A DNA stretch of 64,000 nucleotides from NCBI GenBank assembly GCA_011109175.1, contig RDEW01000009.1:239158-303157 (forward strand). Direction: 5' to 3'. The DNA comes from Dicyema japonicum. Lineage: Eukaryota; Dicyemida; Rhombozoa; Dicyemidae. How positions within the stretch are numbered: position 1 is the first letter of the stretch; every line of letters begins with the position of its first letter. The notes beneath the pieces are model-generated. The model ran no database searches and was not told the DNA's origin. It saw nothing but the letters and a program-made list of their open reading frames with translations. Below, piece after piece: positions 44,601 through 56,170 of this stretch. A program made the position numbers and the translations under genes.

Positions 44601-45431
44601 ATGGCTCTGGACTTTAAATAAAATAATCTCATTGTTGAATTTAAATCAATATTAGAATTAATTAGGCATTAAAGTGGATAATGCTCTCTCAAATGTCTGC
44701 TTGGCAATTAGAGAATTCCTTTGTTTTTGTTTGTTGCTAAAGGAAACCAATTTGACAGAAAAACGTTAAGAAAATTATTTGTACTCAATACTAATTAGTT
44801 CAGAACAAGCAATAACTTCAAAATAAAATGGTAATTTGCTTCATGCTTAGTTTTAACATATCTTAGAGAAAAATTAAACACTATCTTAGAGAATATAATG
44901 AAAATATTGAATTTTCAATCATTAATTCCTAAAAAACACAACTTAAAAAATTGAATTTTCACTTCATTAGGAGACCCAAATCGCTTTTTTTCTTATCAGG
45001 TCTTTGATTAAAAAAAACACCCGAGAAGACGAGTTGCCGGTAGAACGCTCAAACATATAGTTGATTATTTATTTATAATATTTTTCTGTTTAAAAAACAC
45101 AACTGACTTTGAAGTGATGTAAATCTTAACAAATTTTAATTTTAACATTGATTATAAAAATAGGATTATAAAACCAATAGAATGGATTAAAATTGCAATT
45201 ATTTACAAAGAAAATTACAGATTTCGTCAATATTTTCTAAAAAGCTGCTTAAATCTACAGAAGCTAAAGTTAGGCAAATTTTTATGAAATTTCGTGTCAT
45301 TATCTAAAACGACTCATCAAATCATCATTCATTGATTATTTCATTGTTTTTGACTAATTGTCGTTATATTTTCATTAATATGATAAGTTACGTGTACTTA
45401 AATAACTTGACTACGGGGATTACTTAGTCTA
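44601..45431. other. AT-rich intergenic, upstream of cadherin
   Basis: No coding or repeat signal recognised. It should include the cadherin promoter. Confidence 0.4.
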
Positions 45432-47321
45432 ATGTATTTTCTATCTGTTTTGATGATGTGGACAAATTTTGGATTTAATATGCTATTTCTCTTGAATTTT
45501 ATGATACAAACTAAAAGTCAAGAATGCAAATTTTCGATTGGAGAAAAATTGGCGAAGGCGGGAGAAACTATTGGGAATGCATACGACTACATATCTGAGT
45601 CGAATTCTGGGGATAAAATTTTTTTCCAGTGGAAGGAGTCATGCAATGTATGTCTGTATTTCGACATCACGTCAAATGGAACAATTAAAACGACAAAAGA
45701 TTTGGACAGGAAAGATGGAATTTTACACAATTACTGCAAAAATGCAGAAATTTGCAGATTAAATTTATATTTTATTGCCGTTGTTTATAATGGAAACGTT
45801 ATGGAAAAAATAAATGTTGATATGTGCTTGTATTTAATTGATTCGAACGACAATCCACCTGTTATAGAATGGAATGGATTAGAAAAATATTTGAAACTAA
45901 GGGAAAACGACATCCCGAAAGATTCTTTAGGATATTTCATGGTGACTGATGCGGACGCCGGTAGAAACGCTGAAATTAGCTGTAAATCTAATACAAAGGA
46001 TTTTGTCATTGAAAGAAAAATTGCAAATGGACCTTTCATTCCTCAACAAATGTTTGATCTGTTTTATGTTGGTACTCATCCATTTGACTATGAGAAAATT
46101 CAAAGTGTCGAGGTTCACTACGAATGCACAGATAATGGCTTAAAACCTCTGAAGACTTCTGGGTTTGTGACCATTCATATCGAAGATGAAAACGACTGTT
46201 CCCCAAAATTTGAGAAAACTCATTATAGTTTATATATCCACGAAAACACCATTGTTAATATTAAAAACGCCGTTAAAGCGGTTGATTGCGATAAGACATT
46301 TCCTAATAATTATGTATCCTACCACGTGGACAAGTATTCAGATCTATTCCAAGTTAATGATGATGGAACGTTTGTTGTACTTCGAGAGTTGGATTTTGAA
46401 TATCATAAAAAATATGAATTTAAAATTTTTGCCTTTGACGGGGGTGTAATTCCAGATCGATTCTCAACCTCTGTAGTTTGTACAGTCTTTGTTATCGACG
46501 AAAATGACAACTGTCCTCGCTTTTTAAAAGGCCAATATTATTTCAAGATCAAAGAAAATCTTGCTAAATTGTCCACAGTCGGAAAAATAATGGCAATTGA
46601 CGTTGATTCGGGAATTAACGGAGAAATTTCTTATTTTATTGGAAAAACGCAATGTCCCAGTCATTTTTGGATTAATAGCCGTGATGGAACTCTGATCTTG
46701 AATAAGAACATTAATGCAAAGGATTTCCTTCGATGTTCCCTCACAGTTATTGCTCGTGATAAAGGGAAATCAAAAAAGTTGGAGACCTCAGTCGAAGTCA
46801 TCATTGATATTGAAGATGTCAATGATCATAAGCCAATAATTATTTCTCCGGTTGAAACTACATTTTTTATTCTGAATTTCACGCAAAATCAAATTATCAC
46901 TAAAATTCTGGCGGTCGATGGAGATGTGGGCCTGAATGCATTTTTGAGTTATGAATTAGTCGAAGGAGAGTACCTTGACTACTTTAAGATTAATAACCTA
47001 TCAGGTGACCTCATTCTTAATAGCTCGGTTATTCCTGGCAGAAATTCATTTTTAAAGATACAAGTGAAGGATAATGGCATTGAATCACAGCAAGAGACCT
47101 TCATCGTCCTAAACATGATCGTGAATGATGTAGAAAATTTAAGTTCAAGATCATCCATGAATAAAATCATTATCTTGGCGATGATACCGATTTTCCTACT
47201 TTGCTTGCTAATATTTTTCTGGATTCGAAAAAAATATAATAAAAATAGATTTTTTAAAAATTATGAAAATCAAATTTTATATTATCAAAATGGATTCACT
47301 AATAATAAATCCTCAGTATAA
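45432..47321 (+). CDS. cadherin-repeat membrane protein (protocadherin-like), intronless
   Basis: A single uninterrupted frame of 629 aa. Cadherin repeats mediate Ca2+-dependent homophilic adhesion at the cell surface. There is an N-terminal hydrophobic signal (about 1-30), then five repeats. Linker calcium motifs are DSNDNPP near residue 138, DENDCSPKF near 252, DENDNCPRF near 356 and DVNDHKP near 461. Internal DxD motifs are DADAG (172), DVDSG (389) and DGDVG (495). A transmembrane segment (IPIFLLCLLIFFWI, about 577-597) is followed by only about 32 cytoplasmic residues (Lys/Asn/Tyr-rich). There is no catenin-binding region, laminin-G or EGF module, so it is not a classical cadherin. The absence of introns contrasts with every other gene model in the window and could reflect an old retrocopy or ancestral protocadherin-style single exon. 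Confidence 0.9.
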   Translation: MYFLSVLMMWTNFGFNMLFLLNFMIQTKSQECKFSIGEKLAKAGETIGNAYDYISESNSGDKIFFQWKESCNVCLYFDITSNGTIKTTKDLDRKDGILHNYCKNAEICRLNLYFIAVVYNGNVMEKINVDMCLYLIDSNDNPPVIEWNGLEKYLKLRENDIPKDSLGYFMVTDADAGRNAEISCKSNTKDFVIERKIANGPFIPQQMFDLFYVGTHPFDYEKIQSVEVHYECTDNGLKPLKTSGFVTIHIEDENDCSPKFEKTHYSLYIHENTIVNIKNAVKAVDCDKTFPNNYVSYHVDKYSDLFQVNDDGTFVVLRELDFEYHKKYEFKIFAFDGGVIPDRFSTSVVCTVFVIDENDNCPRFLKGQYYFKIKENLAKLSTVGKIMAIDVDSGINGEISYFIGKTQCPSHFWINSRDGTLILNKNINAKDFLRCSLTVIARDKGKSKKLETSVEVIIDIEDVNDHKPIIISPVETTFFILNFTQNQIITKILAVDGDVGLNAFLSYELVEGEYLDYFKINNLSGDLILNSSVIPGRNSFLKIQVKDNGIESQQETFIVLNMIVNDVENLSSRSSMNKIIILAMIPIFLLCLLIFFWIRKKYNKNRFFKNYENQILYYQNGFTNNKSSV

Positions 47322-47649
47322 TAATTTTTAAGTCTTAGGAAGTGAAAATAAAGGACCAATCGAGAGATAAAGTCCAGAAAATTACTTCCATTTCTGAATT
47401 GTTGTTACATTCAGACTATAGAAAGAATACTTGGCAAAGTCTCTAAATAATTAATTTTAGATTCTTACTCGGTAATTCTTCCTCAAAGAGTTAATAAAAA
47501 TCATTTAAAGCAATTAAATAATTTTAATTCAAATAGAGCAAATATTATCAAACTCGAAAATAATGAAAAATTTAAATAAAATTAATAGTTATATTCAATT
47601 TAATTAATAAAAATAAAATTTAAACGTTTTTTTTCAAATAAATAATAAT
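47322..47649. other. 3' flank of cadherin
   Basis: AT-rich, no feature recognised. Confidence 0.4.
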
Positions 47650-48095
47650 AAATTTTACGACCTCCCAATAACGTGGCGCTTGGGAGAGCGTATGGCATAG
47701 GACGAAAAACGAACTTATTGCGGGAGGACTTGAAATCGGTACACATCCTGTGCAACTTGAACGTCTTGGACTTCTCTGCAAGAACGAAAGGCCTGACGGG
47801 ATAACTTTTTTCCCATAGAAGGGTGGGAAATACCTGTCTTGATACAACACTTGTATCGATGGCTTCTTCTCCGACCTTGGTCCGACATCTCATTCAGACT
47901 CTTTAAAATGCGAGATCTTTGGAAGACAGTCCTTCTTCAAGGTTTTAGCAGTCGAAAAATCGAGAATTCTCGTATCCAAATGCTATCCTTCTTAAAAAGA
48001 GAACTGATAGTCGAGAAGAGGGATGGCTGAATGAGTCTATTTTCATGCAAATCGTAGAAGGAAATTTGCTCTCAACGATGCTACCGGGTAATAAT
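47650..48095 (+). mobile_element. family C, degraded endonuclease and C-terminus
   Basis: Plus-strand frames give ERLGLLCKNERPDGITFFP, then after a stop GGKYL and NTCIDGF (family: KPLVWDVTCTDTF), and near the end EEGWLNESIFMQIVEGN (family: WLFERISLAILRGN). Multiple stops. Confidence 0.55.
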
Positions 48096-48169
48096 AGTTT
48101 TTTGTCATTGCCTTAATAAATTGTTATCAATACGGAAAAAAAATAAATTACCACTGCTGGCCAACTTAT

Positions 48170-48665
48170 CTGTATTTCAGATTCTTTATGGGAAAGGTTT
48201 CTTATACTCCCACTTACGCCACTTAAATGTTTGTGGTCACTGGGAAATATCACTCTACCGTAAGACCTCGAGTCTCGGAAAATAGACTTGATTATGTCAC
48301 ATATTTATATTACATATTTATCGATTCGATTATAAATCTATCAAAGTTCCAGTAGTCTTAGGTCGGTAGCAAGTCCAAATTGTTTAGTTATGTTCAGAAA
48401 ATTGGAATACAATCCTGCAGATCAAATCCACTGTCGCATTTAGACTTTGGCATTCCAATTACCCGCGAAAAGGGATTAATCCGTAGTCTCCATGACACTC
48501 ATCAGGTCCTCTTTGACTTTTATCCCTTTAAGGCAACAGATTGATCCTCCATATTTTGCCAGGTCCTAAATAGTAGGTGCCTCTTTGACCACTCGCTTAG
48601 GCCTCTGGCATTGAAATTATTAGTTCATTCAAACCTGATATAAGTGCTATAGAGGACGTCACCAC
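48170..48665 (-). mobile_element. LINE A endonuclease fragment
   Basis: Minus-strand pieces NNFNARGLSEWSKRHL, AGNWNAKV-like, FRDSRSYGRVIFPSDHKHL correspond to SFNVRGLKSDTKRRNL, AGDWNAKAGRG and LTDSRSYSGTLVDSDHRLV in the copy at 35.6-41.1 kb. Frameshifted and isolated. Confidence 0.55.
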
Positions 48666-48800
48666 TTAAAACCAAAAATACTTAATGCAATTTATTGACG
48701 TAAAACATTAAAATATCAAAAAATGATAACTTAAAGTCAATTTTAAAAATAAACATTTAGTAAATAATATTAAATTATATTTCAAATAAATAATAGTAGA

Positions 48801-50354
48801 ATGTCATCTGAGGACAAATTTTCTCTAAAATATATACTTTCCAAGTTGAACATAATCAGCCATTATTACTCTATCAGGAACAAATTTAGAATTGACAAGT
48901 ACTATTTATGATTACTAAGAATCCACGAATTGGAAAAAATTAGCATTACAGGACTTCAATCAGTTGGACTTAATCGCTCAACTGCTAAAATGCTGCTTAA
49001 AACCGCAAAAAACATAACTTCCTTTGTTTTGTATTTTACATTACTATGAGAACCAAATCCCAAACGGAGTACTCTGTATAAACCACGAAGACCTTGAATA
49101 TGGCCAAATTGTTGGGAGAGGAAGATTTGGCATCGTTTTTGAAGGGATCCTGCATTCCGTGAGCCACAAACAATTAATCTAGGTAAAAGTAGTCGTCAAG
49201 TCTTTTCGTTCCAAAGTAATCAAAGTGACGAGGAAAATGTACATTTCCTTGGATCACCCAAATTTGGTCAAATTCATAGGTCTCACCTTGGAGAGTCCTT
49301 TCCTTATAGTATTGAAAATCATCACATCTAGATAACCAGTTTTGTGAACGGCCCAACCCTTCGAGTCTATTTGGATAGTCGGGACAGTTTGCCAACAATA
49401 AGGACTCTGATCGATTTTTGTATCCAAATATGTGACGGACTGTTGTTCCTTCACATGAATGGCATCATCCATGGGTCACTCTGTGCGCAACAAGTTATCA
49501 TCCATAATAAACAGGTTTTACTCCGTTTTTATATTATAGTTGAAAATATCGGACTACAATATACCACTTTTGGAGGACAGCGAGACTCTTTGCAGGCCAG
49601 GATGGTTGTCTCTCTGATTAACTAATAGGGCCGACCCGGAACTGCTGGAATCCAAGGATCCCACGCTTTCTTCTGATGTTTGGGCATATGCAGTCACACT
49701 TTGGGAGATTTTTGCCCTCAACAAACTCCCCTGGGATGGACTTACTGTTAAAGAGGTTCTGAAGCCTTTTCATTATAGCTGATTGAAGCTCATCGGAGGG
49801 AAATTCTCCCAAGGAATCTATCATGTCCGGTGTCTCTTGAGGTAATTCTGAAGAGAATTTGGATGTCCACAGCTAGTAATCGACCTTCCTGTACTTCAGT
49901 GAGACTAGATCTGAATAGTGTTTTTGTTGATTTTACTTTAGGTATTAATTCCGACGTTTCAGGTGGTTAGTGACATTGAATGGACGATTAATCTCGTTAA
50001 AGATGACTACATAACTGTGGTTGATCGGAGGTTATGGAGTTATGTAATTGAAGAGATCAAGATGTTTGGATAGGGCAGAATCATCGTACTTTGGAGATTG
50101 TCGAATTCCCAGTGAATGTGTAAAATCTGTTCCATACCCCCTTCTGAAAGTATGAATGATTTTTCGATAGTAGTGGTGGTTATTGGAACATCGTCCCTGG
50201 CAGTTTAAAGCATATTGTCCACAGAGAACCTGATGGGACTGGCTGGGGCCACTTATCAGATCGTACATTGTCCTATAACTATGATTTATATTCTGACTCC
50301 AAATCCTATGACTATTCTAATGATATGTTGATATCATTTGATGATATTATTTGA
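48801..50354 (+). CDS. TNK2: ACK/TNK-type tyrosine kinase homologue, predicted pseudokinase
   Basis: Exons 48801-48898, 48920-49025, 49051-49158, 49183-49308, 49332-49514, 49540-49604, 49629-49755, 49779-49919, 49942-50030, 50054-50119, 50171-50354 give 430 aa. Introns are 21-25 nt plus one of 51 nt, and all phases close. ACK kinases are cytosolic effectors downstream of Cdc42 and receptors. Order: SAM-like helix region (1-70), glycine loop GRGRFGIVF (90-98), Lys110 in VVVKSF, LDHPNLVKFIG, then the SH3 (about 319-370: DDYITVVDRRDQDVWIGQNH, RTLEIVEFP) and a post-SH3 HREPDGTGWGHLSDRT box typical of ACK. The catalytic loop reads HGSLCAQQV instead of HRDLAARN, DFG is DYN, and APE is DPE. Loss of the catalytic Asp predicts no phosphotransfer; ATP binding may persist. 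Confidence 0.85.
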
Positions 50355-50984
50355 CAATTTTTGATATTGTTTTAACGCTTATTTATAATTACTTTTAATT
50401 GATTAATTGATCAGAAGGACGATCTGATAACGTGACATCAAATTAGTTATACAGTAAGACTCCTCCTAACCGCCAATTTTGGAATTCAAAAAAAACTTGC
50501 GGTTAAGATAATTTGGCGGTTGAGAGGAATAATAAAGGAAATTTTATTTTCGATAAACCAATTATCAAGTTTATTGCAACACTTTTGAAATTTCATTTAA
50601 CCTTTCCTTTCATTTAAATTAAACAAAAAATAATTTTTCAATACTTGAAGAATCGAATAACATTATTTTTTAGTTACCACCTTAATACCGTCTCTTCAAC
50701 CTCGCCTATAAATTTTAAAGAATTATCAAGTATTTAAGGGCACATATTAAATTCATTGTTTTTGTCAATTCAGTCGTTTCTATTTCATTTTTTTCTAAAA
50801 GAATATTTGGGCAGATTTTTTCCAAGCAAAGCTCAAATATGTCATCACGTATTTAATGTTAGATTTTTGTATGTTTCTATTTATTCAATTAAATCATTAA
50901 GTTTTATGCCAGTAAACTGTGTTCTAACCAATTAATTATTCCTTTGGCAATCGGTTGCAATAAAATTGTTACATTTGGTGGTCA
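50355..50984. mobile_element. possible pogo/Tigger-like element end at 50452
   Basis: TACAGTAAGACTCCTCCTAA followed by CCGCCAATTTTGG and, about 40 bp on, GGCGGTTGAGAGG resembles the termini of pogo/Tigger elements (TA target, CAGT start). A minus-strand stretch near 50870-50700 encodes IFELCLEKICPNI and ETTELTKTMNLICALKYL, which might be the transposase end. I cannot find the second terminus. Confidence 0.3.
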
Positions 50985-51125
50985 ATCGGACGCCTCGCAA
51001 GACAGCGGAATGGTGAATCTTGATTGACGCGACTGCTCTTCCAGAATATTGTGCTCGTGACTATGAGAAGTAACTACTATTGCGTACTCAATGCCTGAAG
51101 GCCATAATGGAGACCTTGTCATAAC
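50985..51125 (+). mobile_element. family C 3' end
   Basis: Frames give RLARQRNGES, LLFQNIVLVTMRSNYYCVL and the conserved end GGCCATAATGGAGACCTTGT-CATAACAAC, as at 2.9 kb. Confidence 0.55.
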
Positions 51126-51202
51126 AACTAACTTTATTTTTATTTTAATAAATTTGCTTTAATTTTTTTTAAATAAAAAAATTGGAAAAAATTAGGAAAT
51201 AA

Positions 51203-52157
51203 TTAGGACGACAGAATGGCGAAGGCGTTACCTCTGATAATCGCCATTTCGAGCCTCTGTTTCAACCAGAGTCCCTCCGTGGTCCTCACCTTTTTGAAGC
51301 TTCCAATGCTGTGGAGAATGGCTTCCGTCTTCGCGCCTAAAGTTCCAGTTGTCTCCACAGCAATGGGGGCAAAATGGTAATGGTCTCCGAGGGATTCGTA
51401 CTTATGGATCTTCTTGACCTCCGCCTGGTCGGCTGCGTCTCTAGGAGAGTGCGTCGCCGTCAGCAATCTGGCTCTTTAGAAGGTGTCCACACACGTTGCG
51501 TCCCAGACAAGTGATTTTCCGTGGGAGTATGGGAATAACGTCATTCCATCCGGCCTCTTCCCGTCGCCTCTGTCTAAGCCCAATGGTTCCAATTGGGCCG
51601 GAAATCCCGCAGCCTTGAGGGCTCGAAAGATGATGTCATTGAGGGCTGCGTGGCGCGGGGCTCGAACAGCACTTTGTCGGTAAGAGAGTGGATGTAATCC
51701 TTTCGTATCAACGTCTCCGCCGCAACGGCATTTGTGTCTCTGGCATATGTCCAGTTCTAGGCGCAGTGCCACCCGATCCTCAGGCTGTTTTTGTCAAGGA
51801 GGGTCCCAGATGTGGGCACGATAGAACCTCGAGCCAGACTCCATTTCCGCGATGTGCGGCCGACTTAATGCTTGCTAGTCGGTGTTGGTTGGCGCTTTTC
51901 TTCGCGGCCTCCAGAGTGCTCATACATGCGATTGAGTCCCAACTCTTCTGGCAAGCAAAGTTTGACGGGAATTCCAAGTCCTCTCCCCACACTTGCAAAC
52001 TCTGTTCAAGCTCCGAGTCCAAGGTATGTCCGGTTGCGTTACGTAGGACTGCTTGGGCCAAGCAACTACAGCTCGCAAGGGATGAAAAGTAGGCAGGCAG
52101 GGCGGCTTCAAGGGGGGATCTCAACCCAATGCCCCATTTCTCGCAGGTTGTTTTCAC
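51203..52157 (-). mobile_element. family C, nearly complete 3' domain
   Basis: Minus strand, from 52157: LASCSCLAQAVLRNATGH, AKKSANQHRLASIKSAA; then after a frameshift [67 protein letters not shown]; then after one stop HFAPIAVETTGTLGAK and RLEMAIIRGNAFA. It is the second-best preserved copy after the one at 17.3 kb and a different sub-family. Confidence 0.7.
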
Positions 52158-52194
52158 ATAGTCAAGCCCAGATCATCAAATTTGACATTCAGTA

Positions 52195-52520
52195 TTGACT
52201 CCGCCGATCGTCTCAGAGTCCCATCAGCCGACAATAGTGCATTCCGGTGTTCAAAACATGGTGAACATCTCAAGATGTACATCATCTTCGACAATTGAAA
52301 AAATTAGACTCCTAATCCTCACTGGGGATGTTGAACAGAACCCCAGGCCCCCAAAAAGAGGAAATTCCTCAATGTAATTCAATTCAACATAAACAGCCTT
52401 GCACACAAACCCACTGAATTTTTTGCCTTTCTCACCATTCATAAAATCGATTCCCTCCAACAAGAAACCAAACTATCCAGAAATCAATTCCTCTTTACTT
52501 CAAAGATTATTCAATCACTA
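52195..52520 (+). mobile_element. LINE B 5' end with 2A-like motif (truncated copy)
   Basis: A frame from the ATG at 52258 reads ..KIRLLILTGDVEQNPRPPKR and stops. In a shifted frame the endonuclease start NVIQFNINSLAHKPTEF and HKIDSLQQETKLSRN follows. The 2A-like motif DVEQNPRP (52327-52350) differs from the canonical NPGP by Gly to Arg, which should abolish recoding. The copy ends where the next LINE B begins. Confidence 0.65.
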
Positions 52521-52526
52521 ATTCTC

Positions 52527-55480
52527 GTGGCGTCATGTGGTTCACCTTTTGTGGTGGCGCTCAGTGTAATAATACACCAAAAAGAACCATTTGCTCTTCC
52601 CCATCCAGACTCTTTATGCCTGGATGGTATACCTCAACTGGAAACTCGAGATGTTGTTTGTTCCCCTGGATTCTATTGCTTTCTGGAGATATTGAACAAA
52701 ACCCCGGACCAAAACCCCTTGTTATTATGCAACTCAATGCTAACGGAATAAAAACAAAGATTCTGGAGTTACGATCTTTATTAACGAAGCACAAGATTGA
52801 CATCTGCCTTATCCAGGAGTCAAAACTTTCTACAAAGAGTCAACCCCACTTTTTCCTGGATACATCTCTATCAGAAAAGACCGCATTGGACGTGGTGGCG
52901 GCTTACTCACAATTATCAGAAACGGTCTATCCTTCCACGATGTAAGCTTGCAAGTGGATGATTTAATTCTACACGACAAGACCGCGGAACAAATTTCTAT
53001 TGATCTTATTAATGGGTCAGAACATCTTATTCTAATCAACATTTACATTCCACCGCCGGGATCCTGTCCTAATAACTATGTTCCGAAGCTCGACAAACTA
53101 CAAGAAATTCGAAATGTGTTACTATGTGGGGATTTCAACGCCAAACATCCGCAATGGCTTAGTACCCAGTCGGCAGACAAGAGGGGGAGTCTAATTATCG
53201 ACTCTCTCGAAAAAATGGTGATTCTGAATCACCCGAATGTGTTCACAAGGACACCTATCCGAAGAAATGACAACCCAACCTCCCCCGACATATCCATTGC
53301 TTCCTCTAGGATTGCCCCGAAGATTTCATGGAACGTCTCCTACGATTTTCATAGTGATCATAATCCGATTATATTAAAACTGAGCCGATTCAATAACTCG
53401 CGTAGAATTAAAGCAACCTTCAAGGTCTACAAGAAAGCTGACTGGTCGAATTTCAAGCTCTTCATTGACAATAACCTAATACACTTTGATCCCACCTCAT
53501 TTTGCTCCATCGACAAAGCAGTGGACCATCTAAACCATGTAATCCTTCAAGCTGAAAAGTTGTTTGTACCACGTGCAGTTTAAATCCTACAAGCCTACTC
53601 TGGACTCGGAGACTCGTCTCCTCATCAAACAAAGAAACTCCCTGAAGATGAATCATCTGCAAACCTCTTCTGATTTGCAAAATATAAAATGCTTAAATCA
53701 GAGAATTACAAAGCTCATCAGAGAAAAGAAAGATAGGGCGTGGAAGCGCCTATTATCATCTATTGGACATATGAAATCCACGAGTCTTTTATGGAAAACT
53801 ATTCGTCGAATCAAGCTAAACTTATCAGATGAATCAGAATCTTTTTCTGCTCCAAATACTGTGCAAGCTAACAACCTAATGAAATATTACGCATCCATAA
53901 GCCACAAGGACTTCTCGAAATCCCATTCTTGTCACTTTCGGAATTTAGTGCCTAAACCAACTTCATGGATCAATCTGTTTACGCATGCCGAGGTCACACA
54001 GGCTATAAGATCGATGAAGAGATCTTTTACGTGTGGACCTGACGGCATCCGGGAATTTTGTTAAAACACCTTGGTAATGCTGCAATCAATTCAATTACGT
54101 CAATTTTTAATTTGTCTTCTAACATGAACGTCATCCCATGCAAATGGAAAAACTCACTTATAATACCGATCCTTAAACCAGGAAAACCGAAAACCTTACC
54201 TTCTTCCTACCGTCCAATTTCATTAACGTGCGCATTATCGCGCCTAATGGAGAAACTCGTACTCTGGAAAATTAAACCCCATTTGCCCGACTGCCACTTT
54301 CAACATGGTTTCAAATGTGAGCGTTCAACTACGACACATTTGACTTCACTGTCTCAATTTATATCAGAAGGGTTCAACGTACCGAAACGCCATCTACGGA
54401 CAATAATGGTTTCCCTGGATATCCAGAAGGCGTTCGATTCTGTCTCGAGAATATTACTCACGAAGAAGGTTTTTGACACCACCATTCAGACGGATTTGAA
54501 AAGATGGATAGCCAATTTTCTCTCCGGAAGAAGAGGACGTGTCTGTATAGGCCACGCAAGATCGAGGTCCCGTCTCCTACCAAATGGCGTCCCTCAAGGA
54601 TCGCCCCTCTCTCCGGCATTATTCAACTTGTTCCTCAACGATTTACCCTGCCCTGGAGGACCAGATTCAATGCTTCTCACTTATGCTGACGACCTAATCA
54701 TCGCTAGCAGGAACAAATACGTGGGTACAGCAAAATCAGAGCTTCAGTCACATATTGACGACCTGGGAGCCTGGTTGAAGTTGAATCGTCTCTCCGTATC
54801 CAGGGACAAATCAACATATACAATTTCACCACGGACAGAAAAGAAAAACATACACTGATTTGAACATTTTTGGAGACTCCTTACCACTACAGACTCGTCC
54901 AACTATCCTGGGAGTGACATTTGACCCTTTGATGTCATTTTCTCAACATGTGAAGAACGTTATGACAAAGGGTCTCAGGAAACTTAATATATCAAACCGC
55001 TCTTGAAGTCCAAACCTTCACAGGAATGCGCCCTCGTCGTGTTCAATCAACTCCTAAAACCGACGATTGAGTACGCCTGTGCCTCATGGGCCTATGGAGC
55101 TTCGATATCAAATTCACTCAAGATCAATACCCTAATTGGAAAACTAGCACGTCAAAAATCTACCCCCGATCTTTTCCCTCCAATGCTTGACCACGCCGCA
55201 ATCAAAAATAATGGCTCCGGCTTCATCTGTCTGTGTGGCCAAGAAACAAGTCGTTTCTTCCATTCAAGGCTGAAGGCTTCAAATACACGAAATTTGGGGA
55301 AAAACCCCACTCCTCTTCAAACCTAATGAAAGATGATCGTCGTTTATTCAGGAAAGCCGTGGGTACTCTGGAGGAACACAGGAAAAACCTCTCGATCCTG
55401 TTGAGGCGTACCGGGATCACTTAATTAGTTGGATTACTCCTTCTTTCTTGGTGTTCCCTTTTCGGGGTTATTAAATAAAT
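52527..55480 (+). mobile_element. LINE B, longest copy: 2A-like leader, APE endonuclease, RT
   Basis: The first frame (ATG 52535) has a 50-residue leader rich in Cys and hydrophobics, then SGDIEQNPGP fused to the endonuclease start VIMQLNANGIKTKI..DICLIQESKL. After a frameshift near 52940: LILINIYIPPPGS, LLCGDFNAKHPQW, DFHSDHNPIIL. Further frames hold a linker, GPDGIRE, SYRPISLTCALSRLMEKLV, FQHGFKCERSTTTHL, VSLDIQKAFDSVSR, GVPQGSPLSPALFNLFLNDL, LTYADDLIIAS and ILGVTFDPLMSFSQHV. The tail is CGGGATCACTTAATTAGTTG..CTTGGTGTTCCCTTTTCGGGG-TTATTAAATAAATAAAT. It is jockey/CR1-like. At least four frameshifts inactivate it, but the catalytic YADD is intact. Confidence 0.85.
52688..52711 (+). other. 2A-like ribosome-skipping motif (DIEQNPGP)
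   Basis: DIEQNPGP matches the D-x-E-x-N-P-G-P consensus of 2A and 2A-like peptides, which make the ribosome skip the last Gly-Pro bond. It is in frame between a hydrophobic leader of about 50 residues and the endonuclease of LINE B. Degraded versions in the same position occur at 11001-11024 and 52327-52350. Similar motifs are known from other APE-type LINEs. Activity here is inferred. Confidence 0.8.
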
Positions 55481-55489
55481 AAATAATAA

Positions 55490-56170
55490 ATAAATAAAAA
55501 TTATTCAATTTCCCACCATAACCTATCTAATTCAAACATGAGAAACGCTATACTCATCCTTATACATAAGACTATTCCTTTTTGTGATACTTCTAATCGG
55601 ACACAAGCTCTCATTGAAAGTGACAATAACATTAAACTTACTTCCATCCTTGTCAATCACACCACTTGGTCCCTGTATGAAAAAATATTCCTCAAACTGA
55701 CTGAATTAAACAAAATTCAAAATGTCATAATCTGCGGAGACCTAAACTCCAAAAATCCACTTTGGCTAACCAGAAGATCCTATCTCAACTTGAAAAACTA
55801 GTCATCCTCAATGACAAAAATTCCCACATTCGAAAACTCAAGTACTTCTCCAGACCTCTTTTTATGTTCTCCGTCGCTATCTTTTGCGATATCCTGAAAA
55901 GTTATATTTGACCTCTATTCTGACCATAACCCGATTCTTTTTCAATCGGGATACTCTCGCCTATTATTAGTCATCGGAAAACCATAATAAATTACAAACT
56001 TGCAAAAAAATCGCTTTCCGATTTTCCGCTGAAAATTTCAAATCGTTTGATACCGCATTGAAATTTTTAATGAGGTTATCCTCAATGCCGACAAGAAACA
56101 TAGTCCAAGAGGAATCATTGCAAACTATAATCCAAATTTATCTAAGGAAATTATAGAAAAGATTTATAAA
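55490..56170 (+). mobile_element. LINE B-like endonuclease fragment
   Basis: The frame at 55538-55801 gives MRNAILILIHKTIPF and NVIICGDLNSKNPLW. A shifted frame gives LEKLVILNDKNSH and DLYSDHNPILF, the last endonuclease motif (SDH). It is divergent from the copy just upstream and so a separate, older insertion. Confidence 0.6.

Noticed and set aside
55223-55420. minus-strand frame near the end of LINE B
   Set aside because: Antisense of the LINE B C-terminal codons.
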